Shown here piece by piece: positions 1-9,870 of a stretch of 64,000 nt of DNA. Under the pieces are notes generated by a model that was not told the DNA's origin, made no database searches, and saw nothing but the letters and a program-made list of their open reading frames with translations. The translations under genes and the position numbers were made by a program. Source of the stretch: Aneurinibacillus sp. REN35 (GTDB lineage: Bacteria; Bacillota; Bacilli; Aneurinibacillales; Aneurinibacillaceae); NCBI RefSeq assembly GCF_041379945.2, contig NZ_JBFTXJ020000002.1, positions 496,001-560,000 on the forward strand. Direction: 5' to 3'. Numbering within the stretch: position 1 is the first letter of the stretch; every line of letters begins with the position of its first letter.

Positions 1-3000
1 GTTAATGCGTGATCTAGCGGAAGCTGCTGCATAATCGTATGTGTTGCCACGCCAATTTCGGACGCCTGCAGCTTCTTCTCCGAGAGAAATTGCGGACGCT
101 CCGCTGTATCACTGCGGAACAAACCCGGTAAATAAGAAGGGCCGCCAAGCTCTTCAACCGTAAGCGATGCCTGTCTGCGCCGCTTAAGTTCGGATACAGA
201 CAGCTTCGACAAATGACTGGTGGCCAGCTTGTATTCATACTTCCAGGAAAGCTGCGCTTCAACCGTCTCGCGATACGGACTCTCTATCGGAACAGGCCGT
301 CCTTTAGCAACCGCCTGCTCCATCTCCTGCTGTATCTGCTTCTCCTCCTCATCGACAAGCAGAAGAGATGATGCTTGATAACATGTAACATGCCAGCGTG
401 ATGCATGCTCACGAATAAAGAACGGAGCGCGGTCCATAGTCTCGCTGTATGCATAGAGTGATTCCGCATGCTGATGACGCAAAAGAGCGGGACCGACCCA
501 ATCTAAGTATGTGCGCCCTTTAATAAGTTCATAATCCGGCAGGCTCCAATTGGGAGCGGCAGCATGCTGCGCCCATTTTTCCACCGACGCAGTTAGGCTT
601 TTCGCCGTGCCTACAAGAAATAACTTCTCACGTGCACGGGTCAGTGCTACATACAGCACCCGCATCTCTTCAGCCAACTGTTCAAGCCGCATACGCCGCT
701 TCATCGCCGCATGCGGTAGTGTCGGGAAGCTAACACGCTGCTTCGGCTCTACGTATTTCGGTCCAAATCCAAGTTCTTTATGCAGCAGGAAATGCCCGTT
801 GATATCCTGTAAATTATGCTGTTTAGAAAGACCGGCTACGAAGACAACCGGGAACTCTAGCCCCTTACTTTTGTGAATGGTCATGATGCGGACGACATCC
901 TCCTGCTCACCCAACGCGCGTGCCGCCCCTAGATCACCGCCCTGTGCCTGCATTTTCTCGATGAAACGCAGGAAGCGAAACAACCCGCGAAACGACGTTG
1001 CTTCATACTGGCATGCTCGATCATACAGCGCACGGAGGTTGGCCTGACGCTGCTTGCCGCCAGGAAGCCCGCCTACAAAGTCGTAATAGCCGCTCTCACG
1101 ATAAATGTGCCAAATCAATGTTGACAGCGCACCCTGCCGCGCTTTGGTCCGCCAATCGATTAGTTGGTCGTAAAATCCGGAGAGCTTTTCTGCAAGCGGA
1201 GAAGGATTTTCTTTAGCCTGCTCCAAATAGGCGAGCAGCGCTTCGTAATATGTTTTGTCCCGCTTGGCAAGGCGTATATGTGCCATCTCCTCCGCATTCA
1301 ACTGTACGAGAGGTGATCGCAGTACGGCAGCCAGCGGAATATCTTGAAACGGATTGTCGATCACATGCAGAAGCGAGGTCATAACCTCAATCTCTGTCGC
1401 AGCAAAATACCCGCCCGATAACTCCGCATATGCAGGTATACCGTGCCATTTGAATTCCTCAGCCATTACCTGCGCCCATCCGCTTGCTGAGCGCAGCAGA
1501 ATGACAATGTCACGATACTGCACCGGACGCATCGCTTTAGCTGCCTTATCATAGATTAGATGTGGCGTAGATCCTGACGCACCGATAAGTTCTTTGATTT
1601 TACCTGAAATCAGTCGTGCTTCAAGCTGTGCCACTTCAAGTTCAGACACATCCGGAAGCACTTCATCTGCTGCGGACGCATCAGTCAGCCCCTCTTCCGC
1701 ATATACAGCCTCCTCTTCCGCTTCCGCCTTCTCGTCGCTTCGATCAATCAGCATCACTTCGATGCAAGAATCGACACCTTCATGCTCGGGATAATCTTCA
1801 GCACCGAGTACAAGCTGGGCGGCCTCATCGTATTCGATCTCACCGGCTGTTTCGGTCATAATTTGTTTAAAGATGAAGTTCGTTCCATCAATTACTTCCC
1901 GTCGGCTGCGGAAGTTTTTGGCCAGATCAATTCTCTTGCCCGTTTCTTTGGCATCCGCTGTATACTGCTTATACTTATATAAAAAAAGACCCGGCTCCGC
2001 CAAACGGAAGCGGTAAATCGACTGTTTTACATCCCCCACCATAAACAAATTGCCTTCCGCTTCACTCTCTTTTGCCACCAAGCGAACAATGGTCTCCTGT
2101 ACCTCATTCGTATCCTGATATTCATCAACAAGCACCTCGCCGAACTGTGCGCGATACTCAAGCGCAGCTGCTGAAGGACGCAGGTGGTCAGGAGTTGCTT
2201 CTTCATGACGCAATATCTGAAGGCAGTAATGCTCCAAATCTGAGAAGTCCACGAGCCCCTTTGCCTGCTTCAGCTTACTGTACGCTGCACCAAAGCGGCG
2301 TACCAGCTCAATCAGCTTATCAATGAGCGGTGCCATCTCCTGATTTAATTCAAAATAATAAGCGGGAGCAATAGCGAACATCTCCTGCTGCAGCTTACCG
2401 ATCATATCCTTGACTCGATCACGCAATTTCTTCGCTTTATCGATTAAAGCTTCCTCGCACTCTTTTTTCTTGCATGGTTTAAGCTTACCAAACGCCGCAT
2501 TCTGAAAGACTTCATATAATTCATCCCATGATCCACTACATTTTGCCAATAGCCCTTCAATTACCGCAGTATCTTCTGTAAAATTCACCAGATACGGAAG
2601 CGGCCCGCCATCCATCTGTGCTACTTCTGCTCCCTGACGCAGCAGTGCAAGCGCTCCGTTCAGCTCAAGCTCTATATCCTGACGCAGGTACGTAAACCAT
2701 GGCAGCTTATAAAAGTCCGCTAGCGTATCCGCTCGATACATCGCTGCCATCTCGTCTAGCCAATGATCGGGCCATGGATGGCTGCGGGCAAATTCATACA
2801 GCTTCAAAATCAAATGCTGCAGGGCTTCATCGCCGCGGTCTCCCGTATAGCTATCGACCAGACGGAAAAATGATTCATTTTCCGACTCGCCTCCGTACTC
2901 TTCTTCAAGTACATCTTCAATCGCTTCTTGTCTAAGAAGTTGGGCTTCTGTGCTGTCTGCAATTCGAAAAGATGGATCAAGATCAATAAGATAATAATAC

Positions 3001-3362
3001 CGGCGCAATACCTCCATACAAAACGAGTGGAGTGTCGTAATCGATGCCCGATTTAATAATGTGACCTGCCTTCGCAAATAAGAAGAGGACTTCGCAGCCG
3101 CTTCCTTCTCTAATGCTGCTCCGATCCGGTGGCGCATCTCAGCAGCCGCTGCATTCGTAAATGTTACGACCAGCAGGTTATCCACGCTAAGTGGCTGATA
3201 TTCATCCGTAATACGTCGAATGATGCGTTCGACAAGAACCGCTGTCTTCCCTGATCCAGCCGCTGCTGCTACTAATACATTCGACCCTCTAGCGGCAATG
3301 GCTTCCCACTGTTCATCCGTCCATGTACTGTCCACCGGTTTTTCCAAGATCCGAATACTCAT
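1..3362 (-). CDS. addA: ATP-dependent helicase/nuclease subunit A (AddA), 3' end cut by window edge
   Basis: AddA is the UvrD-like 3'-5' helicase and nuclease subunit of AddAB, the Gram-positive counterpart of RecBCD that processes double-strand breaks for recombination. The visible ~1120 residues start MSIRILEKPV and carry a Walker A (AAAAGSGKT, about residues 32-40), a helicase motif II region (VDEYQDTNEVQ), the conserved VGDVKQSIYRFR stretch, and MTIHKSKGLEFPVVF. The C-terminal RecB-type nuclease domain lies beyond position 1. The ATG overlaps the addB stop by 4 bp (ATGA), so the two are translationally coupled. Family assignment is firm; only the 3' end is missing. Confidence 0.97.
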   Translation of the reverse strand, partial: MSIRILEKPVDSTWTDEQWEAIAARGSNVLVAAAAGSGKTAVLVERIIRRITDEYQPLSVDNLLVVTFTNAAAAEMRHRIGAALEKEAAAKSSSYLRRQVTLLNRASITTLHSFCMEVLRRYYYLIDLDPSFRIADSTEAQLLRQEAIEDVLEEEYGGESENESFFRLVDSYTGDRGDEALQHLILKLYEFARSHPWPDHWLDEMAAMYRADTLADFYKLPWFTYLRQDIELELNGALALLRQGAEVAQMDGGPLPYLVNFTEDTAVIEGLLAKCSGSWDELYEVFQNAAFGKLKPCKKKECEEALIDKAKKLRDRVKDMIGKLQQEMFAIAPAYYFELNQEMAPLIDKLIELVRRFGAAYSKLKQAKGLVDFSDLEHYCLQILRHEEATPDHLRPSAAALEYRAQFGEVLVDEYQDTNEVQETIVRLVAKESEAEGNLFMVGDVKQSIYRFRLAEPGLFLYKYKQYTADAKETGKRIDLAKNFRSRREVIDGTNFIFKQIMTETAGEIEYDEAAQLVLGAEDYPEHEGVDSCIEVMLIDRSDEKAEAEEEAVYAEEGLTDASAADEVLPDVSELEVAQLEARLISGKIKELIGASGSTPHLIYDKAAKAMRPVQYRDIVILLRSASGWAQVMAEEFKWHGIPAYAELSGGYFAATEIEVMTSLLHVIDNPFQDIPLAAVLRSPLVQLNAEEMAHIRLAKRDKTYYEALLAYLEQAKENPSPLAEKLSGFYDQLIDWRTKARQGALSTLIWHIYRESGYYDFVGGLPGGKQRQANLRALYDRACQYEATSFRGLFRFLRFIEKMQAQGGDLGAARALGEQEDVVRIMTIHKSKGLEFPVVFVAGLSKQHNLQDINGHFLLHKELGFGPKYVEPKQRVSFPTLPHAAMKRRMRLEQLAEEMRVLYVALTRAREKLFLVGTAKSLTASVEKWAQHAAAPNWSLPDYELIKGRTYLDWVGPALLRHQHAESLYAYSETMDRAPFFIREHASRWHVTCYQASSLLLVDEEEKQIQQEMEQAVAKGRPVPIESPYRETVEAQLSWKYEYKLATSHLSKLSVSELKRRRQASLTVEELGGPSYLPGLFRSDTAERPQFLSEKKLQASEIGVATHTIMQQLPLDHAL

Positions 3363-6300
3363 ACGCCTTCTTTGCTTCCTTTCTCTGCGATCCTGCGCCA
3401 CATCGTCTCTTTTTCTTCCTGACGCAGAATGCGAAATTCACCAGGCTCTATCATCTGATCGAACTGGCACACGGATTTAAATGAACAAAACGTGCAAGCG
3501 GTTCGCTTTTTGTGACGATACGGATCAATCGATACCTCCCCGTCTGTAATACGCTGGCCGATATCTTGAATTATGTTTCTTATATAGCACCGCAATTGAT
3601 CCAAGCGCTCTGCTGACACGACGCGAGAGGTGCTATAAAATCCACCGTCTTTTTTCAATGCAACAGGCAGAACTTCAGAATATCCAGTCGCAAGTTCGGT
3701 ATCCATAAGACGAACCACCTCTTCATCTTCAACCAGCAGACCTCTCATCTTAAAGCGTTTGCGTACCTCGTTTTGAACATGATCATCAGAGAGTGGGATG
3801 AGTGAACGCAGAAGCGGATTATGCACATGGAAATATAAAATACCTGCAGGGAAGGCCGCTTCTCCAAAAAATGCCTCCGCCTGTGAGATAATAACATCCA
3901 AATAGGTCAGCATCTGCAATGAAAGCCCAAAATACACATCCTCTATCGCCAAATCTTTGGCGCTTGATTTGTAGTCGATGATGCGCAGCAGCAGACCCTT
4001 TGAGCCATATGCGCCATCCACACGGTCAATCCGGCCTATCAGCTCCATTCTGCATCCATTGGCAAGTTCGAAGACAAGCGGCGGCAATTCGGCGCCGGGG
4101 CCAAATCCAAGCTCTAGCGCTTTGGGAGTAAATTGACTGCGTCTAGCATGTTCTCCTAGCATGACCGCCGCACGTCCCACCACGTTTTTCAGCTTACGCA
4201 TTATATATTGATTGCGGTGTGTGCTAAGCAGGATTTGTTTTTGAAGGAGGGGGGATAGCACATCAACCTGCTCAGCAGCAAGCCGCTGCATTTGCTCTGT
4301 TTCAAGAGAACCCCAATCCATTTGATTTTTTTCCATATGCTCACCGACCAGTTTCAATGCCGCATGAAATAACTGGCCGATATCCGGCGCTTCAAGACGA
4401 TACAGTTCACGCTCTTTGAGTTTGAGTCCATAAGAAGCAAAATGCGAAAATGGACAAGCCTGAAACCGCTCCATACGCGATACGCTGGTTCTGATGTTCT
4501 GTCCATACAATGTACGGCTCGTCTCTATCGTAAGCGCATCTTCCTGATTGCGATGAAACAAGCCTCGCGTCACCCGCTGCGCCTGCTCTGGTATTTCTCG
4601 GACTAGCCAGTTGTACGCATCCCACCAAAGCGAATGAATGCCGTAACCACGACGCCACTGATGAAGCTGCGCGCTCAAATACGACAGCGCACGGGATGGG
4701 TTAGCTAAGAACGCCAACTGCTCCTGTGCGGAAGCAACTTCTCCTGCCTCAATCGTGATGAAGGACTCCTGCACAAGCGGAAACATTTCTTTCATACGTT
4801 TAATAAGTACAGATGGAAGCATGCCTTTGCCCTCTTCGTCGGCTAACGCATAGCTAAGAAAGAGCTGCTCTGATACGGATGTTAAGGCCCGATATAGCAT
4901 AAATTCTTCTTCCATTAAACGACTTCTGCTGCCGGGTCCAAGTGTACAACCGTTCGCAAGTAGTCTCTCCCTCTCTCCTTCTGATAGCATCCCGTCTTCT
5001 TTTGGTCGGGCCGGGATGATGCCATCGTTAATGCCAAGAATAAACGCACATTTCACATTAGCAAACCGAGTACGATCCAATCCCCCGGCCAGTACCTGAT
5101 CCAAAGCAGGAGGTACGAGCGCGAATGTCAACGTCTCGAGTCCTGATTCAATAATAGTAGAAAAAGTTCCCATATCCATCTGCTCATCGCCCATAACTTC
5201 TACGATCTGATCAAGCATCTGAATGATGGCCTGCCATACTTGTCCATGCTCGCGGGCCTGCTCCAAACGCGCTTCATCCTTCGCCACTTCACTCCACGCT
5301 TCCAAACGTTTGGGAACGCCGATTTCTATTAAAAATTGATAGAGCCCCTCGCATAGCGCACGCACACTCTTTGCTTTTGTAAGTGCGCTCTCTAGCTTCA
5401 TAAGCGGAGCGGTAACATGCTGGCGCAGTTCGTTAATCTCCTTCTCTAACGCCAATTCATCATCACTTTGCCGCATCGTAGCAGCCATCTCTACCGCGTT
5501 CTCATCCAGTCCGCGATATATGCGATATGTCCATGTAAACTTTGGGTCCGTCCAGCGGTATCCTTCAATCCCATGTGCCAGTACGTAATTTTCCAGTCGA
5601 TCAATGCGATGACGTGCATCTTCCATTGTTAAATCCGGCTCCATCGGAAGAAGAAGCTCGGTTTTAATGCAGCGGAAAATCGCTTCATAACGCCAGTTAT
5701 ACCGAATGACTTCCAAAGCGGAACGGATCAATTCAGGCAGCGGATGATGAAGCATCGGGCGCTTCTGATCAAGGAACACCGGAATGCCGTAATCTTCGAA
5801 TACCGTTACAAACAGTTGCTCATAGTCTGCGAGGTTCCGTACGAGCACCGCCACATCACGCCATCGGTATCCTCGCTTACGCACAAGCGCGAGAATACGC
5901 TGGGCCGCCCCTTCCACTTCGGCACGTCGATGGGCCGCGGCGGCCATATGTATCGCTTCGGTTGCATGCGGATACGCTTTGATCGGCCGCATACTATATT
6001 GTGCTTCTAGGTGCGCAAGTGCCGGCTGATGCATAAAACGAGGAGATAACCCCGATGCCGGAAGCTGCACCAAAGAATTGGCGCGAACCCCGCTCTTCTC
6101 CGCCAATTCTATAACCGTTCGGTACGTGCGGGCTGTCGTATGAAACAATTCCATCTCAGCTATTGCGGTCTCTTCATCGTACGGTTGATCTAGCGTGAGC
6201 GTTATTGTCATATCTCCTGCATGCGCCCATAAGGCACGCAGCACCATGAGCTCGTGCGGCATAAATCGATCAAATCCATCCACCCAAATCTCCGCGTCCC

Positions 6301-6910
6301 GCAAATAATCAGATCTCTCCAATCTCTCGGCAAGCAGCGGCAAATAGTGTTCCGCGTCCAAATATCGATCTGCGATGTACTGTTCGAGTTCATCATAAAT
6401 AAGGTGCATATCATGCAGCTTATCGATAAGAAAGCCGCTCGTCTCTTCTTCACTTTCTTGCCGTGCAATAAACAGATCGCGCTGCTGGAGCAAATCCTCT
6501 GCCGTCATGCCGTGACGCACCAGCTCGCCATACATCTCTTCTAATTGGTCTGTAAATCCGATGCAATTCATAGCACGGCCGAATACGCGAAGATCATTGC
6601 TGCGCTTCTCTAGAATGCGGCGCAGCACCATCTTAATACCGGTGCTATCAATATGGATGCGCGACAATCCCCCTACTTCCTGAAGGACCTTCCATGCCAG
6701 CCTCCGAAAGCTGAATACTTGAGCACGCATTGTACCAGCAAGCCCTGATTGTGCGGCAAGTTCATATTCTGCCTGAAAGCTCATCTGCTGCGGCACAAGA
6801 TAAACAAGCGAGGGACCCATCGGCTGCTCTTTTTGCCGCTGACAAATCTCATTGATGCAATATGCACTCTTCCCGCTGCCCGCGCGGCCGAGAACCATGC
6901 GTAATGCCAT
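3359..6910 (-). CDS. addB: ATP-dependent helicase/nuclease subunit B (AddB)
   Basis: AddB is the partner of AddA in the AddAB helicase-nuclease. At ~1183 aa it is the usual family length. It has a Walker A near the N-terminus (GRAGSGKS, residues 8-15), a C-terminal nuclease motif containing IIDYKSS, and Fe-S cluster cysteines: one in FQACPF about two thirds along and the group CTFCSFKSVC near the end. I start at the ATG of MALRMVLG because GGAG and GGAGG lie just upstream. A longer reading from 6934 is possible but has a poorly placed ribosome site. A good promoter sits 33-61 bp upstream. Confidence 0.96.
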   Translation of the reverse strand: MALRMVLGRAGSGKSAYCINEICQRQKEQPMGPSLVYLVPQQMSFQAEYELAAQSGLAGTMRAQVFSFRRLAWKVLQEVGGLSRIHIDSTGIKMVLRRILEKRSNDLRVFGRAMNCIGFTDQLEEMYGELVRHGMTAEDLLQQRDLFIARQESEEETSGFLIDKLHDMHLIYDELEQYIADRYLDAEHYLPLLAERLERSDYLRDAEIWVDGFDRFMPHELMVLRALWAHAGDMTITLTLDQPYDEETAIAEMELFHTTARTYRTVIELAEKSGVRANSLVQLPASGLSPRFMHQPALAHLEAQYSMRPIKAYPHATEAIHMAAAAHRRAEVEGAAQRILALVRKRGYRWRDVAVLVRNLADYEQLFVTVFEDYGIPVFLDQKRPMLHHPLPELIRSALEVIRYNWRYEAIFRCIKTELLLPMEPDLTMEDARHRIDRLENYVLAHGIEGYRWTDPKFTWTYRIYRGLDENAVEMAATMRQSDDELALEKEINELRQHVTAPLMKLESALTKAKSVRALCEGLYQFLIEIGVPKRLEAWSEVAKDEARLEQAREHGQVWQAIIQMLDQIVEVMGDEQMDMGTFSTIIESGLETLTFALVPPALDQVLAGGLDRTRFANVKCAFILGINDGIIPARPKEDGMLSEGERERLLANGCTLGPGSRSRLMEEEFMLYRALTSVSEQLFLSYALADEEGKGMLPSVLIKRMKEMFPLVQESFITIEAGEVASAQEQLAFLANPSRALSYLSAQLHQWRRGYGIHSLWWDAYNWLVREIPEQAQRVTRGLFHRNQEDALTIETSRTLYGQNIRTSVSRMERFQACPFSHFASYGLKLKERELYRLEAPDIGQLFHAALKLVGEHMEKNQMDWGSLETEQMQRLAAEQVDVLSPLLQKQILLSTHRNQYIMRKLKNVVGRAAVMLGEHARRSQFTPKALELGFGPGAELPPLVFELANGCRMELIGRIDRVDGAYGSKGLLLRIIDYKSSAKDLAIEDVYFGLSLQMLTYLDVIISQAEAFFGEAAFPAGILYFHVHNPLLRSLIPLSDDHVQNEVRKRFKMRGLLVEDEEVVRLMDTELATGYSEVLPVALKKDGGFYSTSRVVSAERLDQLRCYIRNIIQDIGQRITDGEVSIDPYRHKKRTACTFCSFKSVCQFDQMIEPGEFRILRQEEKETMWRRIAEKGSKEGV

Positions 6911-6942
6911 TGCCCTCCACTCCCTTTCCATCATTTCTCTTT

Positions 6943-6971
6943 ATTGTATAATGGATCATTTGTTCGTACAA
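6943..6971 (-). promoter_or_regulatory. Sigma-A-type promoter for addBA
   Basis: On the minus strand a TTGTAC -35 (6966-6971) and a TACAAT -10 (6943-6948) are separated by exactly 17 bp. They lie just upstream of addB and overlap the end of the sirtuin gene, so addBA can be transcribed on its own. Read by eye. Confidence 0.5.
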
Positions 6972-6972
6972 A

Positions 6973-7683
6973 TTATAATTTCTGGTCGATTTCAGCTAAG
7001 ACATCCCCAATTTTCCTATCATGGATTACCAGATCGGCTATCTCATCCAATGGGGTAGGCTCCATATTAATAATAACAAGCATAGCACCGTTTTGCTTTG
7101 CCAACTGGGGGAAAAAATTGGCCGGAGATACTTGAAGCGAGGAGCCGAGCACAATAAATAAATCGGCACAAAGTGTCTCCCGCTCGGCCGCTTGCAGCGC
7201 TTCCTCAGGTAGCGCTTCCCCGAAAAGAACGACGCAAGGACGCAAAAACTGACCGCAGGTGCAAATAGTTCCTCCTGCTTGAAGATACCGGGTACCCGAA
7301 TATTCCTTCTCACATCCTTGACAACGCAGACGATTAATCGTCCCATGAAGTTCCGCGACGTGTACGCTCCCTGCCTGCTGATGAAAATGGTCTACATTTT
7401 GCGTAATAATATAATTAATCAGCCCTTCTTTTTCCCATTTAGCTAGTCGTTCATGTCCGGCATGCGGACCGTACTGACCTAGGGTCTCAATTCGTGACTG
7501 ATAAAACTGAACAAACTCTTCGCGATTATGCATCAGTGCATATGTACTGGCTAATTTGGTCGGGTCTTTATGACGCCACAATCCCTGCTTCGAACGAAAA
7601 TCCGGAATTCCGCTTTCTGTTGACATGCCTGCTCCTGAAAAAACGACTGTATGCTTCGACTCTTTTAACCACTGTGCTAGCAT
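6973..7683 (-). CDS. cobB: NAD-dependent protein deacylase, sirtuin family
   Basis: A class III (Sir2) deacylase that removes acyl groups from lysines, consuming NAD and releasing nicotinamide. The 236-aa product starts MLAQWLKESK after AAGGAG with 8-nt spacing; a longer in-frame extension upstream crosses a terminator and is rejected. Visible motifs are GAGMSTESGIPDFRS (about 17-31), TQNVDHFHQQAG, catalytic His113 in ELHGT, and zinc ligands Cys121, Cys124, Cys141 and Cys143. It lies downstream of fnr, separated by a terminator, and upstream of addB. A nicotinamidase nearby could recycle its product. Confidence 0.93.
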   Translation of the reverse strand: MLAQWLKESKHTVVFSGAGMSTESGIPDFRSKQGLWRHKDPTKLASTYALMHNREEFVQFYQSRIETLGQYGPHAGHERLAKWEKEGLINYIITQNVDHFHQQAGSVHVAELHGTINRLRCQGCEKEYSGTRYLQAGGTICTCGQFLRPCVVLFGEALPEEALQAAERETLCADLFIVLGSSLQVSPANFFPQLAKQNGAMLVIINMEPTPLDEIADLVIHDRKIGDVLAEIDQKL

Positions 7684-7723
7684 TCCATTCTCTCCTTTCT
7701 GTATCGCTACTGTCAAAGTCAAA

Positions 7724-7760
7724 AAATAAAGCCTTACTCGTGATTGAGAAGGCTTTATTT
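7724..7760 (-). terminator. Intrinsic terminator downstream of fnr
   Basis: A 12-bp inverted repeat, AAATAAAGCCTT (7724-7735) and AAGGCTTTATTT (7749-7760), is followed by T residues on the minus strand. It separates fnr from the sirtuin gene. Confidence 0.85.
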
Positions 7761-7783
7761 CCGTAGTTGTGTTTCCGATCTGT

Positions 7784-8467
7784 TTAATCAATATTACAGA
7801 AAGCGACGGGGCAATCATCACAGTTATTGAGCTGCTTGAGCTGTTTCAAATCGTGAATGACGATCTTCTGCCCTTTCATCGACACAATATCTAAGCTGCG
7901 CAGCTCCTGGAGCGTGCGATTAATATTTTCACGGGTTGAACCGCAAAAGTTGGCCAGTTCACGATTCGATATCGGCAGGTCAATCAACAGCCCATCTGAT
8001 GTTTCTACTCCATAGCTGTTTGCCATACGAATGAGCGTAGAATACAGCGCGCCTTTTTTTCCGTTCATTACAAGGTCACGGAATTTAGTCTGTGTACGGC
8101 GGAAATGATCGCTCATCCACTTCATAAACTCAAAGGCCACCTCTTTATTCTCAAGCAATCTCTTCTCGAAGGTCTCCCGGTTAATCACGCCTACTTCCCC
8201 ATCTTCAAGACACTTGGCACTAAACACGTATGTTGGACGGTCCGCAAACAGAATCAACTCACCAACGATATCACCTTGTTTGCAGATGCGCAGGGTCAGT
8301 TCTTTCCCTTCCGCATCTGTCTTTCCGATCTGCACTCGTCCTCCAAGAATCATATACATGGAATCCGCAGCTTCTCCCTGGTGAAACAGATACGTGTCTT
8401 TTTTTATCTTCTTCGTCGTAGCACATGTCTGTAACAAAGCCTTTAACGGATGCGAAAGGTTTTCCAC
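7784..8467 (-). CDS. fnr: Fnr, anaerobic Crp/Fnr regulator with C-terminal Fe-S ligands
   Basis: A 227-aa Crp/Fnr protein: N-terminal cyclic-nucleotide-fold domain, dimerisation helix, and winged HTH with recognition region STRENINRTL. The tail contains Cys216, Cys219 and Cys224 in the spacing CX2CX4C, and Asp131 sits in FRDL. This matches the three C-terminal cysteines plus one aspartate known to hold the [4Fe-4S] cluster of Bacillus subtilis Fnr, so it is very likely the oxygen-labile activator of anaerobic genes. The start is GTG behind AAGGAGAGG. Family knowledge says Bacillus Fnr binds TGTGA-N6-TCACA-type sites. Confidence 0.9.
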   Translation of the reverse strand: MENLSHPLKALLQTCATTKKIKKDTYLFHQGEAADSMYMILGGRVQIGKTDAEGKELTLRICKQGDIVGELILFADRPTYVFSAKCLEDGEVGVINRETFEKRLLENKEVAFEFMKWMSDHFRRTQTKFRDLVMNGKKGALYSTLIRMANSYGVETSDGLLIDLPISNRELANFCGSTRENINRTLQELRSLDIVSMKGQKIVIHDLKQLKQLNNCDDCPVAFCNID

Positions 8468-8560
8468 GGGGTAAGCACCTCTCCTTATAATCGTAGGTCC
8501 ATTATAATACGAACGGAATTGAATTCACAGGAAATATTCCATGACACAGCAATTGGACCA

Positions 8561-9106
8561 TTATACAATTCGCGCTCCAAGGCAGCTTTTCATATGGACA
8601 AGCGCCCATTCATGTCCCGTCGGGTTAAAACTTGCCACCGCATCTTTATATACGGTAATACGAAAGCCTCTATTGTAAGCGTCAATTGCTGTATGCAGAT
8701 CACAGATATCGGTACACACGCCTACGATCCCTACTTCTTCAATGCCTCGCTCCCGCAGGCGTATCTCTAGATCTGTACCAGCAAATGCACTATAGCGCGT
8801 CTTATCCATATATACCACATTTTTCTTATCCTGATGCCGTTCATACGCGTCTTTTAGCTTGCCGTATAGCTCTCGTCCCTTTGATCCGGCAAGATTGTGG
8901 GGCGGAAATAACTGCGTTTCCGGATGATGCGGATCATCCGCTTCATGACGATCTACCGCAAAGACAACATAGTCCCCTCTCTCAATCGCCTCTTCTGTTA
9001 AGGCGACGAGCTTTTCTTCGATTTGCTTACCTGGTTCTCCAACCGGAAGCGCGCCGTCCACGAAATCATTCGTATAGTCAATGACAAGCAATGCTCTCTT
9101 TTTCAT
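8561..9106 (-). CDS. pncA: Nicotinamidase / isochorismatase-family hydrolase
   Basis: A 181-aa cysteine hydrolase most like PncA, which converts nicotinamide to nicotinic acid in NAD salvage. The triad is visible: Asp10 (LVIDYTNDF), Lys102 (MDKTRYSAF) and Cys131 (GVCTDICDLHTA). The metal-site pattern VDRHEADDPHH (Asp52, His54, His60/61) fits nicotinamidases. It is monocistronic and read away from SDR. Proximity to the sirtuin, which releases nicotinamide, supports nicotinamide over isochorismate as substrate, but this is inference. Confidence 0.85.
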   Translation of the reverse strand: MKKRALLVIDYTNDFVDGALPVGEPGKQIEEKLVALTEEAIERGDYVVFAVDRHEADDPHHPETQLFPPHNLAGSKGRELYGKLKDAYERHQDKKNVVYMDKTRYSAFAGTDLEIRLRERGIEEVGIVGVCTDICDLHTAIDAYNRGFRITVYKDAVASFNPTGHEWALVHMKSCLGARIV

Positions 9107-9256
9107 TCGGTCTGCTCCTTCTTTCGGTACCCTGAGTTTACATAATAGTAATACGGTTTACTTTTATTTATTTTACGCATGTATTCTATTCTATTTTTCC
9201 CGCCCCCACTCCTTCTCCCTCTCACGAAAAAGGCGAGGCACACAAAAAGCAGCACG

Positions 9257-9736
9257 CTACATCTCCCATAGCATTCGTTCCCGATGCAAGCCTTGTAATG
9301 TCTCGATCACCTGACAGGCATACCCTTCATCCTCTCTCCTGCGGGCAGATAACAGTTCGTCTAGTGCTAGATTCGTTTCTGCATCAAGCAGCATGACCTC
9401 CGCTGAAGGGAGCATCATACTCTCAATCGCTTCAAGAGAATGGTACACCATCTTAAGATTTTTGTTCATCGTATATACGGTCACCTCAAAGTCCGATGAT
9501 AAAAGTCCATACTTTGAACGCGCAATCGTTAATACTTCAAACTTCGAAATATGAAGGTTGCCGTTCAATTCATCCCGGTTCACATGACCATCCGTCCAAA
9601 ATGCGGGGGCATTCTGACTCTCAATTTTTAGGCGAAGGTTGCGTGGGGATAGGAAATACATGGCACGTATCCGGTCCCCGAATCGCTCGTTCAACTGTGT
9701 AAACCCATCCTCTTTCTCTCCCGATTGAATTGCCAT
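9257..9736 (-). CDS. Conserved hypothetical protein, 159 aa
   Basis: I do not recognise this protein. It is soluble, with no signal peptide or membrane segment, and mixes beta-rich N-terminal and central parts (for example FEVTVYTMNKNL) with a charged helical C-terminus (LDELLSARRREDE). The start is well supported by AAGGAGG 7 nt before the ATG. It is divergent from the SDR gene and tandem with pncA 150 bp away, with no terminator I could see between them. Confidence 0.6.
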   Translation of the reverse strand: MAIQSGEKEDGFTQLNERFGDRIRAMYFLSPRNLRLKIESQNAPAFWTDGHVNRDELNGNLHISKFEVLTIARSKYGLLSSDFEVTVYTMNKNLKMVYHSLEAIESMMLPSAEVMLLDAETNLALDELLSARRREDEGYACQVIETLQGLHRERMLWEM

Positions 9737-9870
9737 GTCATCTCCTCCTTGGTGTAGGATGGATACGCTCCGGACTGTTTTGTCTTATATGATTATGCTG
9801 TCACTTCATATGGTATGATGATAGAGAAGATCGGCATGTACAAGAGATCCTACAGAAGGGGCGTGACACA

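Noticed and set aside
1594-1861. Plus-strand frames inside addA
   Set aside because: Low-complexity Ser/Ala-rich shadows of the addA coding strand.
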